A DNA stretch of 64,000 nt from Laceyella sediminis (GTDB taxonomy: Bacteria > Bacillota > Bacilli > Thermoactinomycetales > Thermoactinomycetaceae): assembly GCF_003003125.1 (NCBI RefSeq), contig NZ_PVTZ01000014.1:1-64000 (forward strand), in the 5' to 3' direction. The translations under genes and the position numbers were made by a program. The first letter of the stretch is position 1; each line of letters opens with the position of its first letter. The notes beneath the pieces are model-generated. The model ran no database searches, was not told the origin of the DNA, and worked only from the letters and a program-made list of their open reading frames with translations. Shown here in pieces: positions 9,601 to 18,908 of this stretch.

Positions 9601-9862
9601 CACCATTCACAATCGCTTGCACCTTTTCTATCCCAAGTTGGCGCAGGAACCAGTCCGGATCAGTTCCGGCTGGTAATAGTGATCCCAAGATCGCAGCCCG
9701 ACTAGGAGTCAAAGGGCGCCGTGCCCACCAGACATGCAGACGATGAGTAGGAGGAGCTTTACCTGTATCTCTCTCTCGCTGAGTCTCCGCCCCCACCTGG
9801 TGACAGGGAAAACCCGCTTCAATGAATCGAACTTCCGCTCTTGTTTCGTTCTGAGTTGTCAT
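6650..9862 (-). CDS. DUF1156-type DNA methylase with Zn ribbon
   Basis: About 1070 residues. I chose the ATG at 9862 because GGAGAGGAG lies just before it; an earlier ATG at 9940 would overlap the upstream gene by 59 bases and has no such site. The N-terminus (FIEAGFPCHQVGAETQRE, then HVWWARRP) is characteristic of DUF1156 proteins (COG1743, adenine-specific methylase with Zn ribbon). The SAM-binding motif DPTAGGGSIPFEA is at about residue 222, a CPHC...CIHC zinc ribbon at about 333-400, and the catalytic DPPY motif at about 668. It would modify host DNA, either for self-marking or as part of the effector cycle. No lesion is seen. Confidence 0.9.
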   Translation of the reverse strand: MTTQNETRAEVRFIEAGFPCHQVGAETQRERDTGKAPPTHRLHVWWARRPLTPSRAAILGSLLPAGTDPDWFLRQLGIEKVQAIVNGVPWILDDKLIERVARDELGQETLDLDAVVYRALQREKATRTEHRKLIAQIVDQSPHVQEYSAIQKWQTLSQPLPEPFPVEGTRLRVERVAADPAWFKELMEIAKNIGVRVPNMYGYSRAYTRQPEWGDSNITVMDPTAGGGSIPFEALRLGYRAIANDLNPVATVIQYATLDYPARFGKNLKMEIGNWGQKLISVLDNRLNEVFPRVFPLPETERMFLRAHLKQFPELVSEYDQEETTTYLFARQVTCPHCEGEAPLLNTSWLSKEGEKWAVRIVTDGKKKGGTVKFEPYRLQGKKGPNGEDPDFATVNKGVGLCIHCRQAIPSEEIKAQARGESPWGTWKDRLYCVVAVRYQPKLDKHGQPERYKSGTKAGEIKTEKITFFRAPNEQDLKALEEAEFQLKQRWDEWDQEGLIPTERFPQGNDMRPINYGMNRWCDMFTPRQLLGQLTLVEELNRLKPRIIEELGQEKGKAVVTYLQFVIDKLLDYNSKQTRWHYGRGVLVNTFGRHDYSLKWTFGEMIYTGPYSGPDWALSQVLDAYQGIAELVAPLHEELRGAAPPVTILHGTAAHTGVPDRSVDLICVDPPYYNNVQYAELSDYFYVWQKRTLSDLYPDLFKRRLTNKTDEAVANPARDGSNSNAAQRYEELMGEIFAECRRVLKDEGILTIMFTHKTQEAWEALTRSLIEQGWTITSSMPVESEAGESTHQKGMAAAASSIFLTCRKKEQDNQMPATWTGFGGTGVAHRIRTAVREGLKEFEPLKLNPVDEMVACYGRALQVLSEHWPVLDGDELVSPIRAMNEASAVVAEHQISRLTRGRLKVEDLNPEAAMSLTLYGIFGLNEFPYDEALNLSRSLNIALEMRPAGYSVQNRMLGINDASRGRSIRGTDAEDRGFHAPLVRKGSKLRLVKPEERHPKRLANPQTEWDLLHGLILAYREGDVPVARAYLAQHAKEKGQTVLDLLAVWTAEMTEEELRREGEAILFGLR

Positions 9863-9881
9863 TTTCTCCTCTCCCATTTCT

Positions 9882-10493
9882 CTATTTCCGGAGTTTTTGC
9901 AGCATATGTTGAATTTCTTCGTCTCCTGGTTGTCCGCCAAGCATGATCCTCATACCGGCCAGTGCCCAACGGCTGGCGGCCTCACCATACTGAGTCGCAC
10001 GAGTAAACCAGTAGACCGCCTCCTCCCTGCTGAATCGTTCCACTCGCCAAGCCATCAGTTCAACGCGGTCCAAATCAACAACCCTCTCCTGTAATTTGAA
10101 AATGAGCGCCAGCTTGGCTCCTGCTTCTTCATCCAAAGGCAAGTTGCCGCGGTATTGAATTCGGTCTTTGTTAAAAAAACGCTGAAGTTCCAAGGGAATA
10201 CCTGCAACATCATTTACCCTGCTGAGAATCTTTCTGAGAGCTGGCAAACAGCGACGCAAGGGCTGACCATACAACAACCCTTGGTCTTTAAGCATGGATT
10301 TGCCTTCAGCCTGTTCGTCCCCATAAGGACTGTCACCTGTGTAAATCCGTTTCTTAATAACCAGGACAGGAGTCGGTTTGTCTTTGTACTCCGTAAGTCG
10401 GAGAACCCAAGGAGCATGATCCAACTCCGGGAGGATACGGTGCTGAAAGTCCCGTTCCAGTTCCCAGTCCTGTACAGTGATTTGATTAACCAT
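9882..10493 (-). CDS. Small accessory protein of the DUF499/DUF1156 operon
   Basis: 203 residues, ATG at 10493, 14 bases after the DUF499 stop. Starts MVNQITVQDWELERDFQH and is soluble, with no transmembrane segment or nuclease motif that I can see; the C-terminal third is helical and arginine-rich. In related operons a protein of about this size sits between the ATPase and the methylase (families such as DUF3780 or DUF7680), but I cannot assign it securely. Its tight packing between the two large genes suggests it belongs to the same complex. Confidence 0.8.
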   Translation of the reverse strand: MVNQITVQDWELERDFQHRILPELDHAPWVLRLTEYKDKPTPVLVIKKRIYTGDSPYGDEQAEGKSMLKDQGLLYGQPLRRCLPALRKILSRVNDVAGIPLELQRFFNKDRIQYRGNLPLDEEAGAKLALIFKLQERVVDLDRVELMAWRVERFSREEAVYWFTRATQYGEAASRWALAGMRIMLGGQPGDEEIQHMLQKLRK

Positions 10494-10507
10494 AACGACT
10501 ACCTCAC

Positions 10508-13500
10508 CTACTTTTTATCCAACTCCTTCACAAAGGGACAATCTTCGGCCGGATCCGCGATATCGAGTTCAACCTCTGTTTGCTCCCCATTTTTTACAAT
10601 TCCATCAAGTACTTCAAACCATTCTCCCAGTGACTTAATGGCTTGCGGGGATGCATCCTCCAACTGAATTCTCAACGCTCCACCTGCTGGTATTTTAAAA
10701 TACAGATCCAGAAAATCGATCTTTGTTTTGCCGCCTTTATTATAGAGACTACCCATCCGTCGAAGAAGAGGCAATACTTTTTCGATAGCTTCATCCCCTT
10801 GAATATGGATGCGGTAGGATCGATCCTCATCAATCCACCCGTTTGCCTTTGCCTTGTCTTCGGTGACCAAAACATCCTGGGACAGCGGGACATATTGCAA
10901 TGCTTTTGAACCCGCGATCAGGTTGGGCTTAGTCCCAGCATCCTCCTTATTCCGGCAGGCATAAAGCTTAGAATCCTTTAATAAGGAAACGACTGTGTCA
11001 TCCAGCTCCTTGCGCGTCACTTCTCCCACACTTTCCCGGATGACCTCCTCAATCCGCTGAACACTGACGCTTCCTTCTTTATCTACTACTTCATAAATTT
11101 GTTGCTTCAACATCTCCGGATCAACCTTCCGCTCAGCAAACCACCCCCGCTGTTTAGCACCTTGAGGAGTGATGAGCGCATATGAAGCCGTCATCAGGTT
11201 GACACCCATTGGCACATCATGTTGCTCGTGATAAAACTCGTCCGGTCGTGATTGATCAGGAGAGTCCAGACGAAATACACACCAAACTCCTTTTTGTACT
11301 CCACCGCGAATCAGTTGTTCCAAAATCCCCTCACTGGCGAGCACCGGCCAACTTCGGATACAAGCAAAAGAGTGTTTTAGATCTTCCACAGTGACCGTGT
11401 CCCCGCGTTCAAAAAACAATTTACTGAGGTTGATAAGGTCTGACTGGTTGTTATTTCGCTCAGTAAGCAACTCTCCTGCTTCGATGAGTGCCGCCCGGAT
11501 CAGCTCGATAAAGGAAATACCGCTTTCTCCGCCGGTTGTTTTAATTTCCTTACGGACAATATGTCCGGCTGTAGACGGATAATAAAGGCTGATATAGATA
11601 TCTGCAACAGCGGTCATGAGCGCCTGCTCCCGCTCTGCCTTTCGCTTGCTGAACCCACTCTCTTCCAGCCGTTTCGGATTAACCCCGAAGTTTTGCGGAT
11701 TCTTAATCAGATCCCGCATCGCCAGAACTTGTCGGGCAATGGAATCTAATCGGTGACGTACATCCTGCGACTTGGCTCCTTGCCCCGGAAACAATTCCAG
11801 ACCGGTATCGATCTCTCCAATCTTGACCGTTTCAGGCACCAGCAGAAAGACCAGATTTTGTTGCAGACGCGGTTTGTTTGCCCCCTCCATCGTCACCATG
11901 GTCTCAATGTCGATCGTTTCCACTGTAGGCGACACAATTCCAAGAATCGGCTTTCCTTTCCCGTCCGGCAGATGTTCCGGTTGGGAAACGTCATGTTCGA
12001 CATGAAACAATCCACCTTTGTCAGCCTTAATAATATTCCGTGCCGTATTCTCAAGCAAGCTCTTCACTTGGGGATGAGTTATTCCATTACGAATGCGTGC
12101 CAAGATACTGTTAATCGTAGGTTCGTCGCTGGCGTAGTATTTTCCTTGTTCAAAGCGGAGATAGTAGGCACTTTCGGCAATCTCCTCCAAGGCCGTGCGC
12201 ACCTGGGGCGGTGTCATCTCAGGGAACGAGACACTGAACATCGCCTCCGATTCTGTAATCCCGAAAATCTTGGACGGAATCCCTTCATCCCTTCCCACCA
12301 AGCTATGTAGAAATACGGTTTTCCAAGTGTACTCGAACAGTGGATGCCCTTCGGGATGAGGATTATTCTGATCCGCCCTCTCTGCGTTGCTGAGCCCCCC
12401 GTCCAACGATTCAGTGTCCACGCTGCCAATATCGGCGTTAAGCACTAGTAAAAGATCGGAACTCCCCGTCCGTCCAAGAACCTCATTAACAACCCGTTCG
12501 GTCCGGAGGTCCAGATGACAAGTATGAATCATAGGAACATCAATCTGCTTTTTCCATAAACTCCGTACTGCGAGAGACAGAACGCGGAGCACTCCCCGTG
12601 TCCCTTGGAAGTTTTCAGCTTCGGCCAATTTTTTATTTAGGAAATCTACCAAAGTGGGATGGAACGGGTAATTGGCAATCATCCGATCACGGTATCGCTC
12701 ACTTGTGGCCTCCTCTGGAAGCAGATTACTGTTTCGGCGATACATCGCCATATACTCTTCTGCAGTTTCTGTTGCAGACAAACGATTTACAGAGACAAAC
12801 AGCCGTTTCGCTAACACGGAAGAAATTTCAGTTGCCTGCACAGGTGTTACTTGAACCGCGTCTCGTGCCACCACGCTGGTGATATCTTTGATTGCCTTTT
12901 CGCTGATTCCCACGGCGTCATCCTCTGTGATTTCTTCTCCTCGAACAACCTCAATCAATTCGGCCAGACGTTCAGTTTGTCTGGCAAATGCATCTGTGGA
13001 ACTGGCAAGTGTCAAAACAATAGCGATCCCAGGATGATTTCGGGCATAACCATGAAGGGTCATCAAAAATGCAGCCAATTGGTTCGCGCCGTCTGGTCGT
13101 GCAGCTTCCAAACGCGCGGCATACTGAGCCAACTCATCCAGCATGAGAAGAACTTTCCTTCCGCCAAATACCTTATCAAAATAGATGCGCCCCGGTGCGG
13201 CATAGGAAGTAGCTTCTTCCTCTACTTCTTTATATAGAGATTCACCACCGATTTGATATGCGATCTCACCCCAGAGCGTATACGGAATGAGATTTTTCCC
13301 TTTTGATTTATGTACCGGGATTTCATCCCCTGCCACACCAACGACAGATACTGAGCCTGGTACAGGAAGCAAATTCGGATCGAGAATTTCTCCTATTGAT
13401 CCTTCAAGTTTTTTACCCTGATAAGCAATATGTGTACAAGCAATCAAAGTATGCGTTTTTCCCCCACCAAATGCCGTTTCCAAACGATGAATTGCAGGAA

Positions 13501-13738
13501 CTGTCATATCTCCTGCAATTCGGCTGAAAACTTCTGTTAATGTGGTTTTCAAACCTTGCGTAGGGTAGGTCGCTTCATCAAAAAACTGTTGTGCATTCGT
13601 ATAAATATGATCAATTGAGCTACGTCCCTTACGATAGAAGTCAATAATCGGGCTGAGCGAAGCAGTAAATACTTCCGGATTAAATGTTCCCGCCAATATC
13701 TCAGGGCGCGGTTGGCAAGTCTGTAAAACAGAAATCAT
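10508..13738 (-). CDS. DUF499-family AAA ATPase
   Basis: 1076 residues, first gene of the operon. Walker A FGGGKTHT is at residues 90-97 and Walker B VLLMLDELAQY at about 196-206, the pattern of DUF499/COG1483 ATPases. COG1483 ATPases, COG1743 methylases and helicases have been noted together in bacterial and archaeal defence islands, so this is likely the motor or sensor of the system. The start at 13738 has ATGATT preceded by GGGGGACAT. A 608-bp near-identical partial copy of its 5' region and leader exists at 29101-29708. Confidence 0.9.
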   Translation of the reverse strand: MISVLQTCQPRPEILAGTFNPEVFTASLSPIIDFYRKGRSSIDHIYTNAQQFFDEATYPTQGLKTTLTEVFSRIAGDMTVPAIHRLETAFGGGKTHTLIACTHIAYQGKKLEGSIGEILDPNLLPVPGSVSVVGVAGDEIPVHKSKGKNLIPYTLWGEIAYQIGGESLYKEVEEEATSYAAPGRIYFDKVFGGRKVLLMLDELAQYAARLEAARPDGANQLAAFLMTLHGYARNHPGIAIVLTLASSTDAFARQTERLAELIEVVRGEEITEDDAVGISEKAIKDITSVVARDAVQVTPVQATEISSVLAKRLFVSVNRLSATETAEEYMAMYRRNSNLLPEEATSERYRDRMIANYPFHPTLVDFLNKKLAEAENFQGTRGVLRVLSLAVRSLWKKQIDVPMIHTCHLDLRTERVVNEVLGRTGSSDLLLVLNADIGSVDTESLDGGLSNAERADQNNPHPEGHPLFEYTWKTVFLHSLVGRDEGIPSKIFGITESEAMFSVSFPEMTPPQVRTALEEIAESAYYLRFEQGKYYASDEPTINSILARIRNGITHPQVKSLLENTARNIIKADKGGLFHVEHDVSQPEHLPDGKGKPILGIVSPTVETIDIETMVTMEGANKPRLQQNLVFLLVPETVKIGEIDTGLELFPGQGAKSQDVRHRLDSIARQVLAMRDLIKNPQNFGVNPKRLEESGFSKRKAEREQALMTAVADIYISLYYPSTAGHIVRKEIKTTGGESGISFIELIRAALIEAGELLTERNNNQSDLINLSKLFFERGDTVTVEDLKHSFACIRSWPVLASEGILEQLIRGGVQKGVWCVFRLDSPDQSRPDEFYHEQHDVPMGVNLMTASYALITPQGAKQRGWFAERKVDPEMLKQQIYEVVDKEGSVSVQRIEEVIRESVGEVTRKELDDTVVSLLKDSKLYACRNKEDAGTKPNLIAGSKALQYVPLSQDVLVTEDKAKANGWIDEDRSYRIHIQGDEAIEKVLPLLRRMGSLYNKGGKTKIDFLDLYFKIPAGGALRIQLEDASPQAIKSLGEWFEVLDGIVKNGEQTEVELDIADPAEDCPFVKELDKK

Positions 13739-13947
13739 ATGATGTCCCCCTTGTTAGAATTTGTATTGTGAAAATAACTTTTGCAGGTTGACTTTAATCC
13801 TATTTTATCTTTTCCGTTTCTTTCATGTCTTGTATTTTTTCTATTCTTTCCAGACCAACAGGATATAAAATCGCCACAAGGACGCTAAGCAAAGTTCAGT
13901 ATATTCTACAACTTTTTCATTCTTTCTGCCTTTAGAGATAAACCTCT

Positions 13948-14484
13948 CTAAAGATAAGGCTTCAACTCTTGAATCAACTCTCTTGCAAACTTTTCTTTTT
14001 CTTTGTAAAGAGCCTTGTTTTCAGGAAGCGCACAGATGAAACGATCAAGCAGCTTCTCTTCAACAATACGAATGGTTTCTTCCAGTGACTGTCCTCGCAA
14101 AGAACCTGTGATCAGCGACTTCACGATGAGAAAGGTCTTACCACCTTCAAGCAAATGAGCATCATGCAGGATTTTTCCCTCTAATGTTTCTGGAATGAAG
14201 TCTTTCTGAGATCCTTCTGCCGCTTGCAGGATCGCTTGCATTTTCTCCTTATTAACCCCTTGGGATTCAAGAAAGTTGAGGATTTGGTTTCGGTTTTCTT
14301 CCTTGTTTATGATTCCGTGAAAATAAGCACCAGCGATCAGGACTTCTTGATCGATTTGATCCTGATACGGTTTGGCAATTTGACACGCCATTTTTAAAAC
14401 ACGATGAATATGATCCAAGTTATGCATCATATCCTTTTCCTCATAAAAGGGCCAGCAAAAATCCTCCAGCCGTTGAACATCCAT
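13948..14484 (-). CDS. HD-domain-like protein with altered HD motif
   Basis: 178 residues. HNLDHIHRVL near residue 22 and ILHDAHLLE near residue 105 have the layout of HD-superfamily phosphohydrolases, and helical content is high. The second motif, where 'HD' is expected (AGAYFHG), has HG, so a metal-binding Asp is missing and activity may be lost or changed. It is monocistronic: 209 bases separate it from the DUF499 leader, and a T-box gene follows in the opposite direction. Substrate unknown. Confidence 0.75.
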   Translation of the reverse strand: MDVQRLEDFCWPFYEEKDMMHNLDHIHRVLKMACQIAKPYQDQIDQEVLIAGAYFHGIINKEENRNQILNFLESQGVNKEKMQAILQAAEGSQKDFIPETLEGKILHDAHLLEGGKTFLIVKSLITGSLRGQSLEETIRIVEEKLLDRFICALPENKALYKEKEKFARELIQELKPYL

Positions 14485-14895
14485 CTTATTTAACCTCCCA
14501 ACGTTTTTGTAATATAAGCCTAGATGTAATCTTTATACTCGTCCTCAATCCCTTCCGTTAATTGATTGAAATCAAAGTATCCGGTCAACTTTGATTAAAT
14601 TACATCAGTCGGTGAGACGGAATGTTATAATTTTAAACTGCCACCAAGGCGATTTTTTATCTTTCAAATGTACCTTAACACCGTGTACAGCTTATAGTGC
14701 TCGACTTTCGAACGACAAAGGTTTATTTCTTTTAAGAGTTAAATTTTTACTATCGAAGGTTTCAGTAACAATAGGTTGGTTGTTATCATATGATAATGAG
14801 TAATCACTCTACGTTGTATAATATGTATTTAGCTTTGTTCTAGAAATTCTCCTCCATTTTTATCCTTCTCTGTGATGAAATGGATCGTACAAATA
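14485..14895. other. Gene-poor gap before the valS promoter
   Basis: No recognisable gene. A 70-codon plus-strand frame (14591-14803) has no ribosome binding site and no family resemblance. Confidence 0.5.
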
Positions 14896-14925
14896 TTGAC
14901 ACAGATTCAGCCTCACTTGTAGAAT
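14896..14925 (+). promoter_or_regulatory. Promoter of valS
   Basis: TTGACA (14896-14901), 18-base spacer, TAGAAT (14920-14925), about 70 bases upstream of the T-box leader body. Good match to a vegetative sigma-A promoter. Confidence 0.7.
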
Positions 14926-14999
14926 GGTATTAATCCAACTGATATTGGTCAAAATGTGAGTGAACGGTTAATTAGTTGTATAGTTAACCAAAACAACAA

Positions 15000-15256
15000 T
15001 GATGGAGAAGAGTAAACAGGGGAAACCCTCAGAGAGAAGAATCTGCCAAACTGTAGAGCTTGGCAGCTGTGAGATTCTTCGGGTGGAATCTGTTGAAGGT
15101 AGCTCCTGAGTTGTTCCCGCCAACGCCTTCACCGGTCAGTAGTGGGAAACGTGTTCCAGCGTTAATGGAAATGAGTGAGTGGAGAAATCCATGGTTTCTT
15201 CACTAACAAAGGTGGTACCGCGAGCCCTTCGTCCTTTGAGATGAGGGGCTTTTTCG
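15000..15256 (+). promoter_or_regulatory. T-box riboswitch of valS
   Basis: The leader has the AGAGTAA-type Stem I start (about 15009), a long Stem I (AAGAATCT pairing with AGATTCTT), and the invariant T-box AAAGGTGGTACCGCG at 15208-15222. It is followed by a terminator, AGCCCT pairing with AGGGGCT and then TTTTT. Uncharged tRNA would bind and favour the antiterminator, turning on valS when valine-tRNA is short. GTG just before the 3' arm of Stem I and GTA in the upper stem are both valine codons; I cannot decide which is the specifier without folding. Confidence 0.95.
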
Positions 15257-15278
15257 TATTGTAAGGAGGATGAAACAG

Positions 15279-17930
15279 ATGCCAAAAGAAATTCAAATGT
15301 CCACAAAATATGATCCAAAAGCAGTCGAAAGTAAAAGATATCAATTTTGGTTGGACCATGATTTGTTCAAGCCTTCCGAGGATCAAAATAGCGAGCCTTA
15401 CAGTATTGTAATGCCTCCACCCAATGTAACTGGGATGTTGCATATGGGTCATGCATTAGATTTTACGTTGCAAGATATCCTTATTCGAATGAAACGGATG
15501 CAGGGATATGACACCCTATGGCTTCCGGGTATGGATCACGCCGGGATCGCGACCCAAGCGAAGCTGGAGGAGAAACTTCGGGAAGAAGGAGTCAGCCGGC
15601 ATGACCTTGGCCGGGAAAAGTTTTTAGAGAGAGCCTGGAAATGGAAAGAGCACTTTGCATCCATCATCCATGAACAATGGAAGAAAATGGGCTTCTCCAT
15701 TGATTACTCAAGGGAACGCTTTACCATGGATGAAGGTTTGTCTAAAGCCGTTCGGAAGGTATTCGTCGATCTGTACAACAAAGGATTGATTTATCGCGGC
15801 AAATACATTATTAACTGGGACCCCGTTGCACGTACGGCCATATCGGACATCGAAGTCATTTATAAAGAGGTCAAAGGTGCACTTTATCATATGCGGTATC
15901 CATTAAAGGATGGTTCGGGGTATATTCAAGTCGCCACCACTCGTCCAGAAACAATGCTGGGGGATACCGCAGTTGCTGTCCATCCGGAGGATGAACGTTA
16001 CCAAGGAATGATTGGTAAAACAGTGATCCTGCCCATAGTCGAACGAGAAATCCCCATCATTGCCGATGAGTATGTGGACAAAGAATTTGGTACAGGTGCG
16101 GTAAAAATCACACCCGCCCACGATCCCAACGATTTTGAAATCGGCCTTCGCCATGATTTGCCTCAAATTATCGTCATGGACGAAACCGGAAAAATGAACG
16201 AGAATGCCGGCAAATATCAGGGGCTTGATCGCTTTGAAGCTCGGAAGCAAATTGTGAAGGATCTCCAAGAAGCCGGGGTCATGGTAAACATTGAAGAACA
16301 TGTTCATTCAGTCGGACACAGTGAACGTAGTGGTGCAGTAATAGAACCCTACTTGTCCACTCAATGGTTTGTAAAAATGAAACCCCTGGCTGAAAAAGCC
16401 ATCGAACTCCAAAAGAGTGAAGATAAGGTAAGGTTTGTCCCCGATCGATTTGAAAAGCTCTATGTCGATTGGATTGAAAATATCCGTGATTGGTGCATCT
16501 CACGTCAGCTTTGGTGGGGTCATCGTATTCCTGCCTGGCATTGCGCAGATTGTGGAGAAATCACGGTATCCATGGAAGATCCATCTTCCTGTTCGAACTG
16601 CGGAAGCTCGAACATCACGCAAGACGAAGACGTATTGGATACATGGTTTAGCTCTGGTTTATGGCCGTTTTCAACAATGGGTTGGCCCGAGCAAACAGCC
16701 GATTTGAAACGGTACTATCCTAACAACGTCTTGATTACAGGGCATGACATCATCTATCCCTGGGTAGCACGTATGATCTTTACCGCCATCGAGTTTACGG
16801 GTACAAAGCCATTTAAAGATGTCATCATCCATGGGTTGGTTCGTGACTCAGAAGGGGTCAAAATGTCCAAGTCACTTGGAAATGGAGTCGATCCCCTGGA
16901 AGTCATTGACCAGTATGGCGCCGATGCCATGCGGTTTATGATTTCAACCGGTACAACGCCTGGTCAAGACCTGCGCTTCCGCTGGGAACGACTGGAATCA
17001 GCAAGAAACTTCATCAATAAAATTTGGAACGCTTCCCGCTTTGTCCTCATGAACCTTGATGACTTCGGGGCCGACGATATCGATCTCACTGGTTCATTGA
17101 ATACGGCGGACCAATGGATTTTAACCCGCTTGCAGGAAACCATTAACTACGTCACACAGCAATTGGAAGAGTATCACTTTAACGAAGCTGGCCGGGCTTT
17201 GTATGAATTTGTGTGGGATGAATTCTGTGATTGGTACATTGAATTCGCGAAGCTATCCCTGTATGGAGAGGATGAAGAAGCGAAGAAAACAACACGCTCA
17301 GTCCTTTGTTACGTTCTCGACAAGGTCCTTCGCTTACTCCATCCATTCATGCCATTTGTGACCGAAGAAATCTGGCAAAATCTCCCCCACAAAGGAATAA
17401 GCATCATGGTTAGCAAGTGGCCGGAGCCCGAGAATCGTTTCCAATTCCCTGAAGCAGTCGAACAAATGAAGCTGTACATGGAAGTCATTCGTAGCGTTCG
17501 CAATATCCGGGCGGAAGTGAATGTACCAGTAAGCAAAAAAGTCGATATCTTCATCCGTCCAGATAATGAAAAGACATTACAATACCTGCGCCTTGGAGAG
17601 AAGTGGATTCGCCAGCAATGCAATCCCGAAAATCTCACCATCGACTCCGATCTCTCTATTTCGGAAAAAACCATGAGTGCTGTGGTAACAGGAGCCGAAA
17701 TCTTACTGCCACTCGCAGGGTTAATCGATATCGATCAAGAAATCGAACGCTTGAAAAAAGAGCTCAAAACGCTGAATGCAGAAGTCGAGCGGGTGCAAAA
17801 GAAATTATCGAATCAAGGGTTTATCAGCAAAGCACCTGCCCATGTAGTCGAAGAAGAACGAAGAAAAGAAAAAGATTACCTGGAGAAACGGGAGAAAGTA
17901 AAAACACGTTTAACCGAACTGCAAAGCTAA
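15279..17930 (+). CDS. valS: Valyl-tRNA synthetase
   Basis: 883 residues, class I aminoacyl-tRNA synthetase that charges tRNA-Val. The HIGH-type motif HMGH is at 55-58 and KMSKS at 528-532. A CP1 editing domain lies between, with a CADCG...CSNCG zinc-binding pair near 425-445, and a C-terminal coiled-coil tRNA-binding arm (last ~65 residues). AAGGAGG touches an upstream ATG at 15270, which is too close; the ATG at 15279 has nine-base spacing, so I prefer it. Controlled by the T-box upstream. Intact and of normal length. Confidence 0.97.
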   Translation: MPKEIQMSTKYDPKAVESKRYQFWLDHDLFKPSEDQNSEPYSIVMPPPNVTGMLHMGHALDFTLQDILIRMKRMQGYDTLWLPGMDHAGIATQAKLEEKLREEGVSRHDLGREKFLERAWKWKEHFASIIHEQWKKMGFSIDYSRERFTMDEGLSKAVRKVFVDLYNKGLIYRGKYIINWDPVARTAISDIEVIYKEVKGALYHMRYPLKDGSGYIQVATTRPETMLGDTAVAVHPEDERYQGMIGKTVILPIVEREIPIIADEYVDKEFGTGAVKITPAHDPNDFEIGLRHDLPQIIVMDETGKMNENAGKYQGLDRFEARKQIVKDLQEAGVMVNIEEHVHSVGHSERSGAVIEPYLSTQWFVKMKPLAEKAIELQKSEDKVRFVPDRFEKLYVDWIENIRDWCISRQLWWGHRIPAWHCADCGEITVSMEDPSSCSNCGSSNITQDEDVLDTWFSSGLWPFSTMGWPEQTADLKRYYPNNVLITGHDIIYPWVARMIFTAIEFTGTKPFKDVIIHGLVRDSEGVKMSKSLGNGVDPLEVIDQYGADAMRFMISTGTTPGQDLRFRWERLESARNFINKIWNASRFVLMNLDDFGADDIDLTGSLNTADQWILTRLQETINYVTQQLEEYHFNEAGRALYEFVWDEFCDWYIEFAKLSLYGEDEEAKKTTRSVLCYVLDKVLRLLHPFMPFVTEEIWQNLPHKGISIMVSKWPEPENRFQFPEAVEQMKLYMEVIRSVRNIRAEVNVPVSKKVDIFIRPDNEKTLQYLRLGEKWIRQQCNPENLTIDSDLSISEKTMSAVVTGAEILLPLAGLIDIDQEIERLKKELKTLNAEVERVQKKLSNQGFISKAPAHVVEEERRKEKDYLEKREKVKTRLTELQS

Positions 17931-17938
17931 CGTTAAAA

Positions 17939-17967
17939 GGGATGGACTCTGGCAGAAAGTCCATCCC
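17939..17967 (+). terminator. Terminator after valS
   Basis: GGGATGGACT pairs with AGTCCATCCC around a nine-base loop, nine bases after the valS stop. It also lies at the 3' end of the convergent glycan operon and may act on both strands. Confidence 0.75.
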
Positions 17968-17977
17968 TATATAGTTT

Positions 17978-18892
17978 CTAAGGAATATTCGTCGGTTCAA
18001 TGTCTGATGTTAATCGATATCCTCTTTGCTTAGCCATTTCAAGAGCAGTTTGAATATTATTTGCTGCAACGTACAGCAGATCAGTAAGTTTATCGGGTTT
18101 ACTTCCCATCACCTTATCTGTAATTTCGTCAACGTTCAATCCCGGAAATGTAGATTTGAATATCTCTATATTTTGTTCAATAGTCAATTTCGTAAATTTC
18201 CTTTCACTTACATTTCTAGAGGAAATTCGACTTGGGTTATCATGAATTCGATACAAATAATAGGGTGTTTCAAAGAAATGGATTTCGTTGCCCTTGTTTT
18301 GCTTAAATCGAGCATTTAATAGTGAAACAGCAAATGACCAATCTTGCCACTTTAAAATCGACTCATTATACAGTCCTGCTTGAAAGGCATCTTCTTTCCG
18401 ATAAATGATACTCGTTGCTGCATGATGTTTGTGGAGAATTTGTGTGGCCGTGACGGGGTATGCCGATATGGTGTATCCATTGAAATTTCCGAACATACAT
18501 GTGATAGAGTATGTGAAGGCTACATCGGGTCTATCTTCCAAGACCTGAATCGCTCGATCTGCATACGTACCTAACTTCAATATCGTTGGGTCAGTATTTA
18601 AACAATCATCGGCATCGATCCCTAGAATGTAGTCATACATAGCTGAGCGTAAACCAACATTCCGAGCATATTGCGCTCCTTTGTTGGTTTTCATACGAAC
18701 GACTTTCGTATCTCCTGCTGCCTCTATCTCCTGTAGCGCTTCTAATGTTTCTGGATCGGTTGATCCATCGTCAATTACAATACACTCATATAGACATTCG
18801 AAAGGTTGCTCATGTACGGAGCTTACAGCTTCGATAAGGTAACGCCCAGCATTAAAACATGGGATAATGATGCTTATTCCTCGTCGATTCAT
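17978..18892 (-). CDS. Family 2 glycosyltransferase
   Basis: 304 residues with the GT-A start ISIIIPCFNAGRYLIEAV, then CIVIDDGSTD and the metal-binding GIDADD near residue 90. The conserved pattern QDWSFAV appears in the acceptor half. No transmembrane segment, so cytoplasmic. It is the last gene of a four-gene minus-strand operon (16-base gap to the methyltransferase), likely adding a sugar to a cell-surface polymer. Sugar specificity unknown. Confidence 0.9.
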   Translation of the reverse strand: MNRRGISIIIPCFNAGRYLIEAVSSVHEQPFECLYECIVIDDGSTDPETLEALQEIEAAGDTKVVRMKTNKGAQYARNVGLRSAMYDYILGIDADDCLNTDPTILKLGTYADRAIQVLEDRPDVAFTYSITCMFGNFNGYTISAYPVTATQILHKHHAATSIIYRKEDAFQAGLYNESILKWQDWSFAVSLLNARFKQNKGNEIHFFETPYYLYRIHDNPSRISSRNVSERKFTKLTIEQNIEIFKSTFPGLNVDEITDKVMGSKPDKLTDLLYVAANNIQTALEMAKQRGYRLTSDIEPTNIP

Positions 18893-18908
18893 AAGTGACC
18901 CCCTCTCA

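Noticed and set aside
10155..10667. 170-codon plus-strand frame inside the DUF499/203-aa genes
   Set aside because: Shadow of the minus-strand genes with no ribosome binding site and no family pattern.
2686..13738. DISARM or BREX identity for the methylase operon
   Set aside because: No DUF1998 (DrmB), PglZ, BrxL or BrxC-type gene is present; DUF499 and DUF1156 are not core parts of those systems.
14591..14803. 70-codon plus-strand frame before valS
   Set aside because: No ribosome binding site, no family pattern, and it lies in the non-coding leader area.
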